Shown here in pieces: positions 45,686 through 57,719 of a DNA stretch of 64,000 nucleotides. Both the position numbers and the translations under genes were made by a program. The stretch's first letter is position 1. Each line of letters opens with the position of its first letter. Location: contig OX030955.1 of assembly GCA_943735955.1 (NCBI GenBank), positions 10,550,647 through 10,614,646 on the forward strand. Direction: 5' to 3'. This stretch comes from Piscicola geometra. Lineage: Eukaryota > Annelida > Clitellata > Hirudinida > Piscicolidae. A model generated the notes under the pieces. That model saw only the letters and a program-made list of their open reading frames with translations. It did no database searches and had not been told where the DNA came from.

Positions 45686-45968
45686 ATCGAAAGTGAGATA
45701 AAAGATGTTTATCAGCCTACATGTTGTACATCCCGCCTGAAATGTCCACCATGTATTTGTTATTTATTTTTGCACTTAAGTTGCCACCAACCGTCTTGCC
45801 GTTGCAACTTGCAAAAAGCTCCATATCGCTGAGAGAATAATACATTCTAGAAGAAAAACAGTTAATTAACGAAAAATGAATGCATTACAAAAAATTGCTG
45901 ATCAACTAACTATCTAATTAACCCGAGCTCTTTTTCGTATAGCAAAAATTGAAAAGAGAAAATAAAAA

Positions 45969-46086
45969 GTCTACGGCACCCGGTATTCCCAGGCGGTCAC
46001 CCATCCAAGTACTAACCGGGCTCGACGTTGCTTAACTTCGGTGATCGGACGAGAACCGGTGCTTTCAACGTGATATGGCCGTAGAC
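45969..46086 (-). rRNA. 5S rRNA, copy 115
   Basis: Consensus; right spacer lacks the 'aaagcttcat' marker found at this slot in the previous unit. Confidence 0.97.
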
Positions 46087-46369
46087 ATTGAAAGTGAGAT
46101 AAAAGATGCTTTTGAGCCTACATGTTGTACATCCCGCCTGAAATGTCCACCATGTATTTGTTATTTATTTTTGCACTTAAGTTGCCACCAACCGTCTTGC
46201 CGTTGCAACTTGCAAAAAGCTCCATATCGCTGAGAGAATAATACATTCTAAAAGAAAAACAGTTAATTAACGAAAAATGAATGCATTACAAAAAATTGCT
46301 GATCAACTAACTATCTAATTAACCCGAGCTTTTTTTCGTATAGCAAAAATTGAAAAGAGAAAATAAAAA

Positions 46370-46487
46370 GTCTACGGCACCCGGTATTCCCAGGCGGTCA
46401 CCCATCCAAGTACTAACCGGGCTCGACGTTGCTTAACTTCGGTGATCGGACGAGAACCGGTGCTTTCAACGTGATATGGCCGTTGAC
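46370..46487 (-). rRNA. 5S rRNA, copy 116 (U4A)
   Basis: U4A; right spacer 'ctaccg'. Confidence 0.94.
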
Positions 46488-46770
46488 ATTGAAAGTGAGA
46501 TAAAAGATGCTTTTGAGCCTACATGTTGTACATCCCGCCTGAAATGTCCACCATGTATTTGTTATTTATTTTTGCACTTAAGTTGCCACCTACCGTCTTG
46601 CCTTTGCAACTTGCCTAAAGCTCCATATCGCTGAGAGAATAATACATTCTAAAAGAAAAACAGTTAATTAACGAAAAATGAATGCATTACAAAAAATTGC
46701 TGATCAACTAACTATCTAATTAACCCGAGCTTTTTTTCGTATAGCAAAAATTGAAAAGAGAAAATAAAAA

Positions 46771-46888
46771 GTCTACGGCACCCGGTATTCCCAGGCGGTC
46801 ACCCATCCAAGTACTAACCGGGCTCGACGTTGCTTAACTTCGGTGATCGGACGAGAACCGGTGCTTTCAACGTGAGATGGCCGTAGAC
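46771..46888 (-). rRNA. 5S rRNA, copy 117 (A13C)
   Basis: A13C; private 5' flank 'ttttgagact'. Confidence 0.95.
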
Positions 46889-47171
46889 AGTGAAAGTGAG
46901 ATAAAAGATGCTTTTGAGACTACATGTTGTACATCCCGCCTGAAATGTCCACCATGTATTTGTTATTTATTTTTGCACTTAAGTTGCCACCAACCGTCTT
47001 GCCGTTGCAACTTGAAAAAAGCTCCATATCGCTGAGAGAATAATACATTCTAAAAGAAAAACAGTTAATTAACGAAAAATGAATGCATTACAAAAAATTG
47101 CTGATCAACTAACTATCTAATTAACCCGAGCTTTTTTTCGTATAGCAAAAATTGAAAAGAGAAAATAAAAA

Positions 47172-47289
47172 GTCTACGGCACCCGGTATTCCCAGGCGGT
47201 CACCCATCCAAGTACTAACCGGGCTCGACGTTGCTTAACTTCGGTGATCGGACGAGAACCGGTGCTTTCAACGTGATATGGCCGTAGAC
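47172..47289 (-). rRNA. 5S rRNA, copy 118
   Basis: Consensus; 5' flank 'gtttatcag'. Confidence 0.97.
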
Positions 47290-47572
47290 ATCGAAAGTGA
47301 GATAAAAGATGTTTATCAGCCTACATGTTGTACATCCCGCCTGAAATGTCCACCATGTATTTGTTATTTATTTTTGCACTTAAGTTGCCACCAACCGTCT
47401 TGCCGTTGCAACTTGCAAAAAGCTCCATATCGCTGAGAGAATAATACATTCTAGAAGAAAAACAGTTAATTAACGAAAAATGAATGCATTACAAAAAATT
47501 GCTGATCAACTAACTATCTAATTAACCCGAGCTCTTTTTCGTATAGCAAAAATTGAAAAGAGAAAATAAAAA

Positions 47573-47690
47573 GTCTACGGCACCCGGTATTCCCAGGCGG
47601 TCACCCATCCAAGTACTAACCGGGCTCGACGTTGCTTAACTTCGGTGATCGGACGAGAACCGGTGCTTTCAACGTGATATGGCCGTAGAC
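47573..47690 (-). rRNA. 5S rRNA, copy 119
   Basis: Consensus. Confidence 0.97.
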
Positions 47691-47973
47691 ATTGAAAGTG
47701 AGATAAAAGATGCTTTTGAGCCTACATGTTGTACATCCCGCCTGAAATGTCCACCATGTATTTGTTATTTATTTTTGCACTTAAGTTGCCACCAACCGTC
47801 TTGCCGTTGCAACTTGCAAAAAGCTCCATATCGCTGAGAGAATAATACATTCTAAAAGAAAAACAGTTAATTAACGAAAAATGAATGCATTACAAAAAAT
47901 TGCTGATCAACTAACTATCTAATTAACCCGAGCTTTTTTTCGTATAGCAAAAATTGAAAAAAGAAAATAAAAA

Positions 47974-48091
47974 GTCTACGGCACCCGGTATTCCCAGGCG
48001 GTCACCCATCCAAGTACTAACCGGGCTCGACGTTGCTTAACTTCGGTGATCGGACGAGAACCGGTGCTTTCAACGTGATATGGCCGTTGAC
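47974..48091 (-). rRNA. 5S rRNA, copy 120 (U4A)
   Basis: U4A; downstream spacer has 'gaaaaaagaaaat', a change in a backup T-run spacer. Confidence 0.94.
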
Positions 48092-48374
48092 ATTGAAAGT
48101 GAGATAAAAGATGCTTTTGAGCCTACATGTTGTACATCCCGCCTGAAATGTCCACCATGTATTTGTTATTTATTTTTGCACTTAAGTTGCCACCTACCGT
48201 CTTGCCTTTGCAACTTGCCTAAAGCTCCATATCGCTGAGAGAATAATACATTCTAAAAGAAAAACAGTTAATTAACGAAAAATGAATGCATTACAAAAAA
48301 TTGCTGATCAACTAACTATCTAATTAACCCGAGCTTTTTTTCGTATAGCAAAAATTGAAAAGAGAAAATAAAAA

Positions 48375-48492
48375 GTCTACGGCACCCGGTATTCCCAGGC
48401 GGTCACCCATCCAAGTACTAACCGGGCTCGACGTTGCTTAACTTCGGTGATCGGACGAGAACCGGTGCTTTCAACGTGAGATGGCCGTAGAC
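48375..48492 (-). rRNA. 5S rRNA, copy 121 (A13C)
   Basis: A13C with linked flank. Confidence 0.95.
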
Positions 48493-48775
48493 AGTGAAAG
48501 TGAGATAAAAGATGCTTTTGAGCCTACATGTTGTACATCCCGCCTGAAATGTCCACCATGTATTTGTTATTTATTTTTGCACTTAAGTTGCCACCAACCG
48601 TCTTGCCGTTGCAACTTGAAAAAAGCTCCATATCGCTGAGAGAATAATACATTCTAAAAGAAAAACAGTTAATTAACGAAAAATGAATGCATTACAAAAA
48701 ATTGCTGATCAACTAACTATCTAATTAACCCGAGCTCTTTTTCGTATAGCAAAAATTGAAAAGAGAAAATAAAAA

Positions 48776-48893
48776 GTCTACGGCACCCGGTATTCCCAGG
48801 CGGTCACCCATCCAAGTACTAACCGGGCTCGACGTTGCTTAACTTCGGTGATCGGACGAGAACCGGTGCTTTCAACGTGATATGGCCGTAGAC
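48776..48893 (-). rRNA. 5S rRNA, copy 122
   Basis: Consensus; 5' flank 'gtttatcag'. Confidence 0.97.
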
Positions 48894-49176
48894 ATCGAAA
48901 GTGAGATAAAAGATGTTTATCAGCCTACATGTTGTACATCCCGCCTGAAATGTCCACCATGTATTTGTTATTTATTTTTGCACTTAAGTTGCCACCAACC
49001 GTCTTGCCGTTGCAACTTGCAAAAAGCTCCATATCGCTGAGAGAATAATACATTCTAGAAGAAAAACAGTTAATTAACGAAAAATGAATGCATTACAAAA
49101 AATTGCTGATCAACTAACTATCTAATTAACCCGAGCTCTTTTTCGTATAGCAAAAATTGAAAAGAGAAAATAAAAA

Positions 49177-49294
49177 GTCTACGGCACCCGGTATTCCCAG
49201 GCGGTCACCCATCCAAGTACTAACCGGGCTCGACGTTGCTTAACTTCGGTGATCGGACGAGAACCGGTGCTTTCAACGTGATATGGCCGTAGAC
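49177..49294 (-). rRNA. 5S rRNA, copy 123
   Basis: Consensus; end of the regular 1604-bp periodicity. Confidence 0.97.
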
Positions 49295-49577
49295 ATTGAA
49301 AGTGAGATAAAAGATGCTTTTGAGCCTACATGTTGTACATCCCGCCTGAAATGTCCACCATGTATTTGTTATTTATTTTTGCACTTAAGTTGCCACCAAC
49401 CGTCTTGCCGTTGCAACTTGCAAAAAGCTCCATATCGCTGAGAGAATAATACATTCTAAAAGAAAAACAGTTAATTAACGAAAAATGAATGCATTACAAA
49501 AAATTGCTGATCAACTAACTATCTAATTAACCCGAGCTCTTTTTCGTATAGCAAAAATTGAAAAGAGAAAATAAAAA

Positions 49578-49695
49578 GTCTACGGCACCCGGTATTCCCA
49601 GGCGGTCACCCATCCAAGTACTAACCGGGCTCGACGTTGCTTAACTTCGGTGATCGGACGAGAACCGGTGCTTTCAACGTGATATGGCCGTAGAC
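49578..49695 (-). rRNA. 5S rRNA, copy 124
   Basis: Consensus; right spacer 'aaagcttcat' plus 'cccaagctt'. Confidence 0.97.
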
Positions 49696-49978
49696 ATTGA
49701 AAGTGAGATAAAAGATGCTTTTGAGCCTACATGTTGTACATCCCGCCTGAAATGTCCACCATGTATTTGTTATTTATTTTTGCACTTAAGTTGCCACCAA
49801 CCGTCTTGCCGTTGCAACTTGCAAAAAGCTTCATATCGCTGAGAGAATAATACATTCTAAAAGAAAAACAGTTAATTAACGAAAAATGAATGCATTACAA
49901 AAAATTGCTGATCAACTAACTATCTAATTAACCCAAGCTTTTTTTCGTATAGCAAAAATTGAAAAGAGAAAATAAAAA

Positions 49979-50096
49979 GTCTACGGCACCCGGTATTCCC
50001 AGGCGGTCACCCATCCAAGTACTAACCGGGCTCGACGTTGCTTAACTTCGGTGATCGGACGAGAACCGGTGCTTTCAACGTGATATGGCCGTTGAC
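49979..50096 (-). rRNA. 5S rRNA, copy 125 (U4A)
   Basis: U4A; right spacer 'ctaccg' with 'gaattcatt'. Confidence 0.94.
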
Positions 50097-50379
50097 ATTG
50101 AAAGTGAGATAAAAGATGCTTTTGAGCCTACATGTTGTACATCCCGCCTGAAATGTCCACCATGTATTTGTTATTTATTTTTGCACTTAAGTTGCCACCT
50201 ACCGTCTTGCCTTTGCAACTTGCCTAAAGCTCCATATCGCTGAGAGAATAATACATTCTAAAAGAAAAACAGTTAATTAACGAAAAATGAATTCATTACA
50301 AAAAATTGCTGATCAACTAACTATCTAATTAACCCGAGCTTTTTTTCGTATAGCAAAAATTGAAAAGAGAAAATAAAAA

Positions 50380-50497
50380 GTCTACGGCACCCGGTATTCC
50401 CAGGCGGTCACCCATCCAAGTACTAACCGGGCTCGACGTTGCTTAACTTCGGTGATCGGACGAGAACCGGTGCTTTCAACGTGAGATGGCCGTAGAC
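50380..50497 (-). rRNA. 5S rRNA, copy 126 (A13C)
   Basis: A13C; right spacer has the standard 'cttgcaaaaag' instead of the usual linked 'cttgaaaaaag', marking a junction. Confidence 0.95.
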
Positions 50498-50780
50498 AGT
50501 GAAAGTGAGATAAAAGATGTTTTTGAGCCTACATGTTGTACATCCCGCCTGAAATGTCCACCATGTATTTGTTATTTATTTTTGCACTTAAGTTGCCACC
50601 AACCGTCTTGCCGTTGCAACTTGCAAAAAGCTCCATATCGCTGAGAGAATAATACATTCTAAAAGAAAAACAGTTAATTAACGAAAAATGAATGCATTAC
50701 AAAAAATTGCTGATCAACTAACTATCTAATTAACCCGAGCTCTTTTTCGTATAGCAAAAATTGAAAAGAGAAAATAAAAA

Positions 50781-50898
50781 GTCTACGGCACCCGGTATTC
50801 CCAGGCGGTCACCCATCCAAGTACTAACCGGGCTCGACGTTGCTTAACTTCGGTGATCGGACGAGAACCGGTGCTTTCAACGTGATATGGCCGTAGAC
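50781..50898 (-). rRNA. 5S rRNA, copy 127
   Basis: Consensus. Confidence 0.97.
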
Positions 50899-51181
50899 AT
50901 TGAAAGTGAGATAAAAGATGCTTTTGAGCCTACATGTTGTACATCCCGCCTGAAATGTCCACCATGTATTTGTTATTTATTTTTGCACTTAAGTTGCCAC
51001 CAACCGTCTTGCCGTTGCAACTTGCAAAAAGCTTCATATCGCTGAGAGAATAATACATTCTAAAAGAAAAACAGTTAATTAACGAAAAATGAATGCATTA
51101 CAAAAAATTGCTGATCAACTAACTATCTAATTAACCCAAGCTTTTTTTCGTATAGCAAAAATTGAAAAGAGAAAATAAAAA

Positions 51182-51299
51182 GTCTACGGCACCCGGTATT
51201 CCCAGGCGGTCACCCATCCAAGTACTAACCGGGCTCGACGTTGCTTAACTTCGGTGATCGGACGAGAACCGGTGCTTTCAACGTGATATGGCCGTTGAC
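51182..51299 (-). rRNA. 5S rRNA, copy 128 (U4A)
   Basis: U4A; right spacer 'ctaccg' with 'gaattcatt'. Confidence 0.94.
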
Positions 51300-51582
51300 A
51301 TTGAAAGTGAGATAAAAGATGCTTTTGAGCCTACATGTTGTACATCCCGCCTGAAATGTCCACCATGTATTTGTTATTTATTTTTGCACTTAAGTTGCCA
51401 CCTACCGTCTTGCCTTTGCAACTTGCCTAAAGCTCCATATCGCTGAGAGAATAATACATTCTAAAAGAAAAACAGTTAATTAACGAAAAATGAATTCATT
51501 ACAAAAAATTGCTGATCAACTAACTATCTAATTAACCCGAGCTTTTTTTCGTATAGCAAAAATTGAAAAGAGAAAATAAAAA

Positions 51583-51700
51583 GTCTACGGCACCCGGTAT
51601 TCCCAGGCGGTCACCCATCCAAGTACTAACCGGGCTCGACGTTGCTTAACTTCGGTGATCGGACGAGAACCGGTGCTTTCAACGTGAGATGGCCGTAGAC
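51583..51700 (-). rRNA. 5S rRNA, copy 129 (A13C)
   Basis: A13C; 5' flank 'gatgtttttgag'. Confidence 0.95.
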
Positions 51701-51983
51701 AGTGAAAGTGAGATAAAAGATGTTTTTGAGCCTACATGTTGTACATCCCGCCTGAAATGTCCACCATGTATTTGTTATTTATTTTTGCACTTAAGTTGCC
51801 ACCAACCGTCTTGCCGTTGCAACTTGAAAAAAGCTCCATATCGCTGAGAGAATAATACATTCTAAAAGAAAAACAGTTAATTAACGAAAAATGAATGCAT
51901 TACAAAAAATTGCTGATCAACTAACTATCTAATTAACCCGAGCTCTTTTTCGTATAGCAAAAATTGAAAAGAGAAAATAAAAA

Positions 51984-52103
51984 GTCTACGGCACCCGGTA
52001 TTCCCAGGCGGTCACCCATCCAAGTACTAACCGGGCTCGACGTTGTAAGCAACTTCGGTGATCGGACGAGAACCGGTGCTTTCAACGTGATATGGCCGTA
52101 GAC
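51984..52103 (-). rRNA. 5S rRNA, copy 130 (A box rearranged, probable pseudogene)
   Basis: This copy is 120 nt. RNA 51-60 GTTAAGCAAC is replaced by GTTGCTTACAAC (plus strand 52042-52053), in effect a 5-bp micro-inversion of TAAGC plus two added bases. It destroys the A box core and one strand of the helix II region, so transcription and folding are probably lost. The rest of the gene is consensus. Confidence 0.9.
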
Positions 52104-52386
52104 ATCGAAAGTGAGATAAAAGATGTTTATCAGCCTACATGTTGTACATCCCGCCTGAAATGTCCACCATGTATTTGTTATTTATTTTTGCACTTAAGTT
52201 GCCACCAACCGTCTTGCCGTTGCAACTTGCAAAAAGCTCCATATCGCTGAGAGAATAATACATTCTAGAAGAAAAACAGTTAATTAACGAAAAATGAATG
52301 CATTACAAAAAATTGCTGATCAACTAACTATCTAATTAACCCGAGCTCTTTTTCGTATAGCAAAAATTGAAAAGAGAAAATAAAAA

Positions 52387-52504
52387 GTCTACGGCACCCG
52401 GTATTCCCAGGCGGTCACCCATCCAAGTACTAACCGGGCTCGACGTTGCTTAACTTCGGTGATCGGACGAGAACCGGTGCTTTCAACGTGATATGGCCGT
52501 AGAC
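52387..52504 (-). rRNA. 5S rRNA, copy 131
   Basis: Consensus; right spacer 'gcacataag'. Confidence 0.97.
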
Positions 52505-52787
52505 ATTGAAAGTGAGATAAAAGATGCTTTTGAGCCTACATGTTGTACATCCCGCCTGAAATGTCCACCATGTATTTGTTATTTATTTTTGCACATAAGT
52601 TGCCACCAACCGTCTTGCCGTTGCAACTTGCAAAAAGCTCCATATCGCTGAGAGAATAATACATTCTAAAAGAAAAACAGTTAATTAACGAAAAATGAAT
52701 GCATTACAAAAAATTGCTGATCAACTAACTATCTAATTAACCCGAGCTCTTTTTCGTATAGCAAAAATTGAAAAGAGAAAATAAAAA

Positions 52788-52905
52788 GTCTACGGCACCC
52801 GGTATTCCCAGGCGGTCACCCATCCAAGTACTAACCGGGCTCGACGTTGCTTAACTTCGGTGATCGGACGAGAACCGGTGCTTTCAACGTGATATGGCCG
52901 TAGAC
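52788..52905 (-). rRNA. 5S rRNA, copy 132
   Basis: Consensus. Confidence 0.97.
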
Positions 52906-53188
52906 ATTGAAAGTGAGATAAAAGATGCTTTTGAGCCTACATGTTGTACATCCCGCCTGAAATGTCCACCATGTATTTGTTATTTATTTTTGCACTTAAG
53001 TTGCCACCAACCGTCTTGCCGTTGCAACTTGCAAAAAGCTCCATATCGCTGAGAGAATAATACATTCTAAAAGAAAAACAGTTAATTAACGAAAAATGAA
53101 TGCATTACAAAAAATTGCTGATCAACTAACTATCTAATTAACCCGAGCTCTTTTTCGTATAGCAAAAATTGAAAAGAGAAAATAAAAA

Positions 53189-53306
53189 GTCTACGGCACC
53201 CGGTATTCCCAGGCGGTCACCCATCCAAGTACTAACCGGGCTCGACGTTGCTTAACTTCGGTGATCGGACGAGAACCGGTGCTTTCAACGTGATATGGCC
53301 GTAGAC
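53189..53306 (-). rRNA. 5S rRNA, copy 133
   Basis: Consensus. Confidence 0.97.
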
Positions 53307-53589
53307 ATTGAAAGTGAGATAAAAGATGCTTTTGAGCCTACATGTTGTACATCCCGCCTGAAATGTCCACCATGTATTTGTTATTTATTTTTGCACTTAA
53401 GTTGCCACCAACCGTCTTGCCGTTGCAACTTGCAAAAAGCTCCATATCGCTGAGAGAATAATACATTCTAAAAGAAAAACAGTTAATTAACGAAAAATGA
53501 ATGCATTACAAAAAATTGCTGATCAACTAACTATCTAATTAACCCGAGCTCTTTTTCGTATAGCAAAAATTGAAAAGAGAAAATAAAAA

Positions 53590-53707
53590 GTCTACGGCAC
53601 CCGGTATTCCCAGGCGGTCACCCATCCAAGTACTAACCGGGCTCGACGTTGCTTAACTTCGGTGATCGGACGAGAACCGGTGCTTTCAACGTGATATGGC
53701 CGTAGAC
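53590..53707 (-). rRNA. 5S rRNA, copy 134
   Basis: Consensus. Confidence 0.97.
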
Positions 53708-53990
53708 ATTGAAAGTGAGATAAAAGATGCTTTTGAGCCTACATGTTGTACATCCCGCCTGAAATGTCCACCATGTATTTGTTATTTATTTTTGCACTTA
53801 AGTTGCCACCAACCGTCTTGCCGTTGCAACTTGCAAAAAGCTCCATATCGCTGAGAGAATAATACATTCTAAAAGAAAAACAGTTAATTAACGAAAAATG
53901 AATGCATTACAAAAAATTGCTGATCAACTAACTATCTAATTAACCCGAGCTCTTTTTCGTATAGCAAAAATTGAAAAGAGAAAATAAAAA

Positions 53991-54108
53991 GTCTACGGCA
54001 CCCGGTATTCCCAGGCGGTCACCCATCCAAGTACTAACCGGGCTCGACGTTGCTTAACTTCGGTGATCGGACGAGAACCGGTGCTTTCAACGTGATATGG
54101 CCGTAGAC
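53991..54108 (-). rRNA. 5S rRNA, copy 135
   Basis: Consensus; right spacer 'aaagcttcat' plus 'cccaagctt'. Confidence 0.97.
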
Positions 54109-54391
54109 ATTGAAAGTGAGATAAAAGATGCTTTTGAGCCTACATGTTGTACATCCCGCCTGAAATGTCCACCATGTATTTGTTATTTATTTTTGCACTT
54201 AAGTTGCCACCAACCGTCTTGCCGTTGCAACTTGCAAAAAGCTTCATATCGCTGAGAGAATAATACATTCTAAAAGAAAAACAGTTAATTAACGAAAAAT
54301 GAATGCATTACAAAAAATTGCTGATCAACTAACTATCTAATTAACCCAAGCTTTTTTTCGTATAGCAAAAATTGAAAAGAGAAAATAAAAA

Positions 54392-54509
54392 GTCTACGGC
54401 ACCCGGTATTCCCAGGCGGTCACCCATCCAAGTACTAACCGGGCTCGACGTTGCTTAACTTCGGTGATCGGACGAGAACCGGTGCTTTCAACGTGATATG
54501 GCCGTTGAC
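54392..54509 (-). rRNA. 5S rRNA, copy 136 (U4A)
   Basis: Last U4A gene; right spacer 'ctaccg' with 'gaattcatt'. Confidence 0.94.
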
Positions 54510-54792
54510 ATTGAAAGTGAGATAAAAGATGCTTTTGAGCCTACATGTTGTACATCCCGCCTGAAATGTCCACCATGTATTTGTTATTTATTTTTGCACT
54601 TAAGTTGCCACCTACCGTCTTGCCTTTGCAACTTGCCTAAAGCTCCATATCGCTGAGAGAATAATACATTCTAAAAGAAAAACAGTTAATTAACGAAAAA
54701 TGAATTCATTACAAAAAATTGCTGATCAACTAACTATCTAATTAACCCGAGCTTTTTTTCGTATAGCAAAAATTGAAAAGAGAAAATAAAAA

Positions 54793-54910
54793 GTCTACGG
54801 CACCCGGTATTCCCAGGCGGTCACCCATCCAAGTACTAACCGGGCTCGACGTTGCTTAACTTCGGTGATCGGACGAGAACCGGTGCTTTCAACGTGAGAT
54901 GGCCGTAGAC
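54793..54910 (-). rRNA. 5S rRNA, copy 137 (A13C)
   Basis: A13C with linked flank. Confidence 0.95.
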
Positions 54911-55193
54911 AGTGAAAGTGAGATAAAAGATGTTTTTGAGCCTACATGTTGTACATCCCGCCTGAAATGTCCACCATGTATTTGTTATTTATTTTTGCAC
55001 TTAAGTTGCCACCAACCGTCTTGCCGTTGCAACTTGAAAAAAGCTCCATATCGCTGAGAGAATAATACATTCTAAAAGAAAAACAGTTAATTAACGAAAA
55101 ATGAATGCATTACAAAAAATTGCTGATCAACTAACTATCTAATTAACCCGAGCTCTTTTTCGTATAGCAAAAATTGAAAAGAGAAAATAAAAA

Positions 55194-55313
55194 GTCTACG
55201 GCACCCGGTATTCCCAGGCGGTCACCCATCCAAGTACTAACCGGGCTCGACGTTGTAAGCAACTTCGGTGATCGGACGAGAACCGGTGCTTTCAACGTGA
55301 TATGGCCGTAGAC
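55194..55313 (-). rRNA. 5S rRNA, copy 138 (A box rearranged, probable pseudogene)
   Basis: 120 nt; the same 12-for-10-nt A-box replacement as copy 130 (plus strand 55252-55263), eight units away. Confidence 0.9.
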
Positions 55314-55596
55314 ATCGAAAGTGAGATAAAAGATGTTTATCAGCCTACATGTTGTACATCCCGCCTGAAATGTCCACCATGTATTTGTTATTTATTTTTG
55401 CACTTAAGTTGCCACCAACCGTCTTGCCGTTGCAACTTGCAAAAAGCTCCATATCGCTGAGAGAATAATACATTCTAGAAGAAAAACAGTTAATTAACGA
55501 AAAATGAATGCATTACAAAAAATTGCTGATCAACTAACTATCTAATTAACCCGAGCTCTTTTTCGTATAGCAAAAATTGAAAAGAGAAAATAAAAA

Positions 55597-55714
55597 GTCT
55601 ACGGCACCCGGTATTCCCAGGCGGTCACCCATCCAAGTACTAACCGGGCTCGACGTTGCTTAACTTCGGTGATCGGACGAGAACCGGTGCTTTCAACGTG
55701 ATATGGCCGTAGAC
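55597..55714 (-). rRNA. 5S rRNA, copy 139
   Basis: Consensus; right spacer 'gcacataag'. Confidence 0.97.
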
Positions 55715-55997
55715 ATTGAAAGTGAGATAAAAGATGCTTTTGAGCCTACATGTTGTACATCCCGCCTGAAATGTCCACCATGTATTTGTTATTTATTTTT
55801 GCACATAAGTTGCCACCAACCGTCTTGCCGTTGCAACTTGCAAAAAGCTCCATATCGCTGAGAGAATAATACATTCTAAAAGAAAAACAGTTAATTAACG
55901 AAAAATGAATGCATTACAAAAAATTGCTGATCAACTAACTATCTAATTAACCCGAGCTCTTTTTCGTATAGCAAAAATTGAAAAGAGAAAATAAAAA

Positions 55998-56115
55998 GTC
56001 TACGGCACCCGGTATTCCCAGGCGGTCACCCATCCAAGTACTAACCGGGCTCGACGTTGCTTAACTTCGGTGATCGGACGAGAACCGGTGCTTTCAACGT
56101 GATATGGCCGTAGAC
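55998..56115 (-). rRNA. 5S rRNA, copy 140
   Basis: Consensus. Confidence 0.97.
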
Positions 56116-56398
56116 ATTGAAAGTGAGATAAAAGATGCTTTTGAGCCTACATGTTGTACATCCCGCCTGAAATGTCCACCATGTATTTGTTATTTATTTT
56201 TGCACTTAAGTTGCCACCAACCGTCTTGCCGTTGCAACTTGCAAAAAGCTCCATATCGCTGAGAGAATAATACATTCTAAAAGAAAAACAGTTAATTAAC
56301 GAAAAATGAATGCATTACAAAAAATTGCTGATCAACTAACTATCTAATTAACCCGAGCTCTTTTTCGTATAGCAAAAATTGAAAAGAGAAAATAAAAA

Positions 56399-56516
56399 GT
56401 CTACGGCACCCGGTATTCCCAGGCGGTCACCCATCCAAGTACTAACCGGGCTCGACGTTGCTTAACTTCGGTGATCGGACGAGAACCGGTGCTTTCAACG
56501 TGATATGGCCGTAGAC
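56399..56516 (-). rRNA. 5S rRNA, copy 141
   Basis: Consensus; right spacer 'aaagcttcat' plus 'cccaagctt'. Confidence 0.97.
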
Positions 56517-56799
56517 ATTGAAAGTGAGATAAAAGATGCTTTTGAGCCTACATGTTGTACATCCCGCCTGAAATGTCCACCATGTATTTGTTATTTATTT
56601 TTGCACTTAAGTTGCCACCAACCGTCTTGCCGTTGCAACTTGCAAAAAGCTTCATATCGCTGAGAGAATAATACATTCTAAAAGAAAAACAGTTAATTAA
56701 CGAAAAATGAATGCATTACAAAAAATTGCTGATCAACTAACTATCTAATTAACCCAAGCTTTTTTTCGTATAGCAAAAATTGAAAAGAGAAAATAAAAA

Positions 56800-56917
56800 G
56801 TCTACGGCACCCGGTATTCCCAGGCGGTCACCCATCCAAGTACTAACCGGGCTCGACGTTGCTTAACTTCGGTGATCGGACGAGAACCGGTGCTTTCAAC
56901 GTGATATGGCCGTAGAC
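56800..56917 (-). rRNA. 5S rRNA, copy 142
   Basis: Consensus where a U4A gene would be expected from the preceding unit. Confidence 0.97.
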
Positions 56918-57200
56918 ATTGAAAGTGAGATAAAAGATGCTTTTGAGCCTACATGTTGTACATCCCGCCTGAAATGTCCACCATGTATTTGTTATTTATT
57001 TTTGCACTTAAGTTGCCACCAACCGTCTTGCCGTTGCAACTTGCAAAAAGCTCCATATCGCTGAGAGAATAATACATTCTAAAAGAAAAACAGTTAATTA
57101 ACGAAAAATGAATGCATTACAAAAAATTGCTGATCAACTAACTATCTAATTAACCCGAGCTCTTTTTCGTATAGCAAAAATTGAAAAGAGAAAATAAAAA

Positions 57201-57318
57201 GTCTACGGCACCCGGTATTCCCAGGCGGTCACCCATCCAAGTACTAACCGGGCTCGACGTTGCTTAACTTCGGTGATCGGACGAGAACCGGTGCTTTCAA
57301 CGTGATATGGCCGTAGAC
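57201..57318 (-). rRNA. 5S rRNA, copy 143
   Basis: Consensus, yet its right spacer is the 'ctaccg' form that otherwise nearly always follows U4A; a recombinant unit. Confidence 0.97.
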
Positions 57319-57601
57319 ATTGAAAGTGAGATAAAAGATGCTTTTGAGCCTACATGTTGTACATCCCGCCTGAAATGTCCACCATGTATTTGTTATTTAT
57401 TTTTGCACTTAAGTTGCCACCTACCGTCTTGCCTTTGCAACTTGCCTAAAGCTCCATATCGCTGAGAGAATAATACATTCTAAAAGAAAAACAGTTAATT
57501 AACGAAAAATGAATTCATTACAAAAAATTGCTGATCAACTAACTATCTAATTAACCCGAGCTTTTTTTCGTATAGCAAAAATTGAAAAGAGAAAATAAAA
57601 A

Positions 57602-57719
57602 GTCTACGGCACCCGGTATTCCCAGGCGGTCACCCATCCAAGTACTAACCGGGCTCGACGTTGCTTAACTTCGGTGATCGGACGAGAACCGGTGCTTTCA
57701 ACGTGAGATGGCCGTAGAC
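57602..57719 (-). rRNA. 5S rRNA, copy 144 (A13C)
   Basis: Last A13C gene in the window. Confidence 0.95.

Larger units (their letters stand above)
41558..49294. repeat. Four-copy higher-order repeat, 1604 bp, about five units
   Basis: U4A genes occur at copies 104, 108, 112, 116 and 120 and A13C genes at 105, 109, 113, 117 and 121, each exactly four units apart. The third gene of the unit is consensus and, from copy 110 on, is followed on its right by the 'atcgaaag' plus 'gtttatcag' spacer; the fourth is consensus. Confidence 0.9.
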
